From positions 1 through 7,673 of the forward strand of contig JAIRML010000225.1 of NCBI GenBank assembly GCA_031258665.1: a stretch of 7,673 nt of DNA. Direction: 5' to 3'. Made by a program: the position numbers and the translations under genes. The DNA is from Oscillospiraceae bacterium. GTDB taxonomy: Bacteria; Bacillota; Clostridia; Oscillospirales; UBA929. Below the pieces are notes generated by a model. That model was not told the DNA's origin. It saw nothing but the letters and a program-made list of their open reading frames with translations, and ran no database searches. The number at the start of each line of letters is the position of its first letter. The first letter of the stretch is position 1. Below, in pieces: positions 6,382 to 7,673 of the stretch.

Positions 6382-6633
6382 TTGGGCAGGAAAGAAAAAC
6401 TGATAGAGCGGTTGAAAAGCAATCCAAAGGACTTTACATTTGACGAACTGCAAACTGTGCTTGAATCATTGGGCTTTGAAATGACACACCGGGGGAAAAC
6501 AGGCGGCTCAAGAGTCAAGTTCATGAAAGGCAATATTGCGATAAGCCTGCATAAACCGCATCCCAGGAAAGAGCTTTTGGCATATCAGGTAAACCAAATA
6601 TTGGAAATTTTAGAAAAGGGGCATGTGATATGA
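6382..6633 (+). CDS. hicA: HicA-family toxin (YcfA-like mRNA interferase fold)
   Basis: The product is 83 residues from TTG 6382, or 86 from ATG 6373. TTG is preferred because GAGGGG ends at 6372 and because MGRKEKLIERLKS lines up with the usual beginning of this HicA subgroup. HicA proteins are small RNA-binding toxins with a double-stranded-RNA-binding-like fold that cleave mRNA. Visible family marks are FTFDELQTVLESLGFE (18-33), GKTGGSRVKF (38-47) and ISLHKPHPRKEL (54-65), then the C-terminal helix YQVNQILEILEK. The catalytic histidine found in GSxH-type HicA proteins appears to be replaced by arginine (GGSR, R44). This is a common variant in Clostridia-type homologues as I recall, but its activity is uncertain. 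The stop overlaps the hicB start (ATGA), giving the classical toxin-first order. Confidence 0.88.
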   Translation: MGRKEKLIERLKSNPKDFTFDELQTVLESLGFEMTHRGKTGGSRVKFMKGNIAISLHKPHPRKELLAYQVNQILEILEKGHVI

Positions 6634-6962
6634 GGAATCTTTTGGAATACAAAGGATATTGCGGGACGGTCGAATTTTCGGTCGCCGATAAAGTCCTTTA
6701 TGGAAAAGTGTTAGGCGTGAACAGCCTTCTGTCCTTTGAAGGTGATAGCGTACAAGCCATCAAAGAGGACTTTGAGTCGACGGTTGACGATTATCTCGAA
6801 ACTTGTGAGAACAAAGGTTTGGAGCCGGAAAAAGCGTACCGGGGGAAATTCAACGTGCGTGTGTCGCCGGAAGTGCATAAAAATCTTGTGATCTACGCCG
6901 CTTCGCACAGGAAAACACTAAATTCCGCAGTTGAAGAAGCCATACGGAATTATATCGGCTGA
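6630..6962 (+). CDS. hicB: HicB-family antitoxin with C-terminal ribbon-helix-helix
   Basis: The product has 110 residues. Residues 1-70 form a HicB-like domain, a degraded RNase-H-like fold that binds HicA (YKGYCGTVEFSVADKVLYGKV, then DSVQAIKEDFESTVDDYLETC). Residues 73-109 (GKFNVRVSPEVHKNLVIYA then TLNSAVEEAIRNYI) are a ribbon-helix-helix DNA-binding domain of Arc/HicB type. The antitoxin should neutralise HicA and repress the operon. Its ATG overlaps the hicA stop by 4 bases, implying translational coupling, and AAGGGG at 6616-6621 is its own ribosome-binding site. Downstream, after about 100 bases, come the hairpins of structured repeat B. The pair is complete, with no frameshift. Confidence 0.9.
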   Translation: MRNLLEYKGYCGTVEFSVADKVLYGKVLGVNSLLSFEGDSVQAIKEDFESTVDDYLETCENKGLEPEKAYRGKFNVRVSPEVHKNLVIYAASHRKTLNSAVEEAIRNYIG

Positions 6963-7046
6963 TACCGCCGCGCACCGTCTTGGCGATCCGGCAACGTTTT
7001 GAACAAACGAGTTGTTGCCAGTAGAAGCGGCTGCCTGCCGCCCGCG

Positions 7047-7173
7047 GCGCTCCTGGGACAATATCAGCGGACCCCGCCTCTTTGGGCGGGGTCCGCTCCA
7101 TGTGCGGAAGTGCCTTCCGCACATGGAGCGCAGCCGCCTCACCGCCCATTGGCGTCCCCGCCCCAGTTCACTA
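7047..7173. repeat. Structured intergenic repeat, copy B, with two strong hairpins
   Basis: This is the second copy of the repeat at 6089-6215, in the same orientation. Hairpin 1 is a 13-bp perfect stem (7066-7078 with 7085-7097) around TCTTTG, the same loop as in copy A. Hairpin 2 is a 17-bp perfect stem (7094-7110 with 7114-7130) around TGC. It occupies the position of hairpin 2 in copy A but has different sequence. The two stems share 7094-7097 at their bases, so they compete slightly. Like copy A it follows a transcription unit (hicAB) and lacks a U-tract. The remaining gene-free sequence from 6963 to 7335 holds an imperfect hairpin (6990-6999 with 7005-7019), a short T-rich run (7188-7200), the promoter described separately, and the 5' leader of the next gene. 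Confidence 0.72.
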
Positions 7174-7203
7174 TTTTCCATGAAAACTGTTTCCTTTTTT
7201 CCA

Positions 7204-7233
7204 TTTACTTTGTGCTAAGCGGGCCGGTATAAT
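7204..7233 (+). promoter_or_regulatory. Sigma-A-type promoter of the second GH78 gene
   Basis: A consensus TATAAT (7228-7233) has TTTACT (7204-7209) 18 bases upstream as a fair -35 box. The predicted start near 7240 leaves a 5' leader of about 95 bases before ATG 7336. The GC-rich spacer (GCGGGCCGG) next to the -10 is unusual. Confidence 0.65.
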
Positions 7234-7335
7234 AAAAGGAAAGAAAATCCCAGTGAAGCAACATGTTATTGAGGGAAGGAAAAATTTGGAATACCGAACA
7301 GCTATATTCCCGTTTTGGAAAGGAAGTGCGCCCAC

Positions 7336-7673
7336 ATGCGGAAAACCCACGTCAAACGCTTTGCGTCCCTTCTGCTGATGATGGCCCTGCTCCTCCAGAT
7401 CAGCGCGTTCACCACAGTCGCCGCGCCCTCCGAGGCCGGCACATTTTCTGTTGCCGCCCCGAAGACGGAAAATACCGTTACGCCCCTGGGCATCGACGCG
7501 TTCACCCCCCGCTTCTCGTGGCAGATGGAAACCGACGCCTACAACATGAAGCAGACGGCCTATCAGATCGTCGTCGCCACGGACCCGGCGCTGGCCGGCG
7601 GCGTGGTCTGGAACTCGGACAAGGTGAGCGGTGACGAATCGGTCAATGTGTATTACGCGGGCGCCCCCCTGGC
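7336..7673 (+). CDS. Alpha-L-rhamnosidase (GH78) N-terminus: signal peptide and first beta domain, cut by window end
   Basis: There are 112 codons from ATG 7336, open to the right edge. AAAGGAAG at 7319-7326 is the ribosome-binding site. MRKTHVKR followed by FASLLLMMALLLQISAF is a Sec signal peptide, with likely cleavage near TTVAA. The mature part contains VTPLGIDAFTPRFSWQ, then QTAYQIVVATDPAL, VVWNSDKVSGDESVNV and YYAGAPL. This is the characteristic first beta-sandwich (fibronectin-III-like) domain of Bacillota GH78 rhamnosidases, which usually leads into the jelly-roll and catalytic domains. It is exactly the part missing from the GH78 gene at 253-4629. It could be a tandem paralogue or the true 5' end of a near-identical gene. 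Its high GC and GCC/CTG-rich codons match the first GH78 gene. Confidence 0.88.
   Translation, partial: MRKTHVKRFASLLLMMALLLQISAFTTVAAPSEAGTFSVAAPKTENTVTPLGIDAFTPRFSWQMETDAYNMKQTAYQIVVATDPALAGGVVWNSDKVSGDESVNVYYAGAPL

Noticed and set aside
5588..6427. 279-codon minus-strand open frame across the ATPase end and repeat A
   Set aside because: It is antisense to conserved ATPase motifs, and the rest reads through a structured GC-rich repeat. Similar peptides appear from repeat B, which shows they come from the repeat, not from a protein.
6089..7173. CRISPR array or insertion-sequence ends
   Set aside because: There are only two diverged copies about 960 bases apart in direct orientation, with no spacers, transposase or target duplications visible.
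7263..7634. 123-codon plus-strand open frame
   Set aside because: It is out of frame with the GH78 signal peptide and N-domain that start at 7336; its product is arginine-rich and featureless.

Overview
The window looks like a piece of a high-GC, anaerobic Bacillota (Clostridia-type) genome, probably uncultured. The evidence is sigma-A-like promoters, strong Shine-Dalgarno sites, a large modular secreted GH78 alpha-L-rhamnosidase of the type seen in plant-polysaccharide-degrading Firmicutes, and an AAA ATPase and HicAB pair in families common in that group. The taxonomic call is inference from style and families; no rRNA or other marker gene is present.

Layout. Positions 2-262 (minus) hold a fragment of a methyl-accepting chemotaxis protein: the end of the sensor domain, a transmembrane helix and the start of HAMP. 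It runs off the left edge and has no start. At about 240-268 it meets, head to head, a GH78 alpha-L-rhamnosidase (253-4629, plus) that has also lost its N-terminus. Two genes broken at one point mean either a rearrangement breakpoint or a chimeric assembly join. The rhamnosidase ends at a strong 25-bp inverted-repeat terminator (4636-4691). Next comes an AAA_14/DUF4143 ATPase (4811-6064, GTG start) with its own extended -10 promoter and a 38-bp compound palindrome between the -10 box and the ribosome-binding site. A GC-rich, non-coding, structured repeat (copy A, 6089-6215) and a perfect 22-bp palindrome (6241-6262) follow. Then comes a promoter and an overlapping hicA-hicB toxin-antitoxin pair (6382-6633, 6630-6962), then a second copy of the structured repeat (copy B, 7047-7173). 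A TATAAT promoter precedes the 5' end of another GH78 rhamnosidase (7336 to the right edge), with a signal peptide and the N-terminal beta-sandwich domain.

How it fits together. The two GH78 genes would be secreted enzymes releasing L-rhamnose from pectin, glycosides or similar glycans. Between them sits a visibly less GC-rich cassette (ATPase plus HicAB) that looks like a mobile or addiction/defence-type insertion. The cassette's two transcription units are each followed by a copy of the same two-hairpin repeat. The right end supplies exactly the kind of N-terminus that the left GH78 gene lacks, so the two could be tandem paralogues or parts of one locus scrambled by assembly.

The items most worth a second look are the compound palindrome before the ATPase, the paired structured repeats, and the double truncation at the left end. 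No complete novel multi-gene system can be claimed from this sequence alone.
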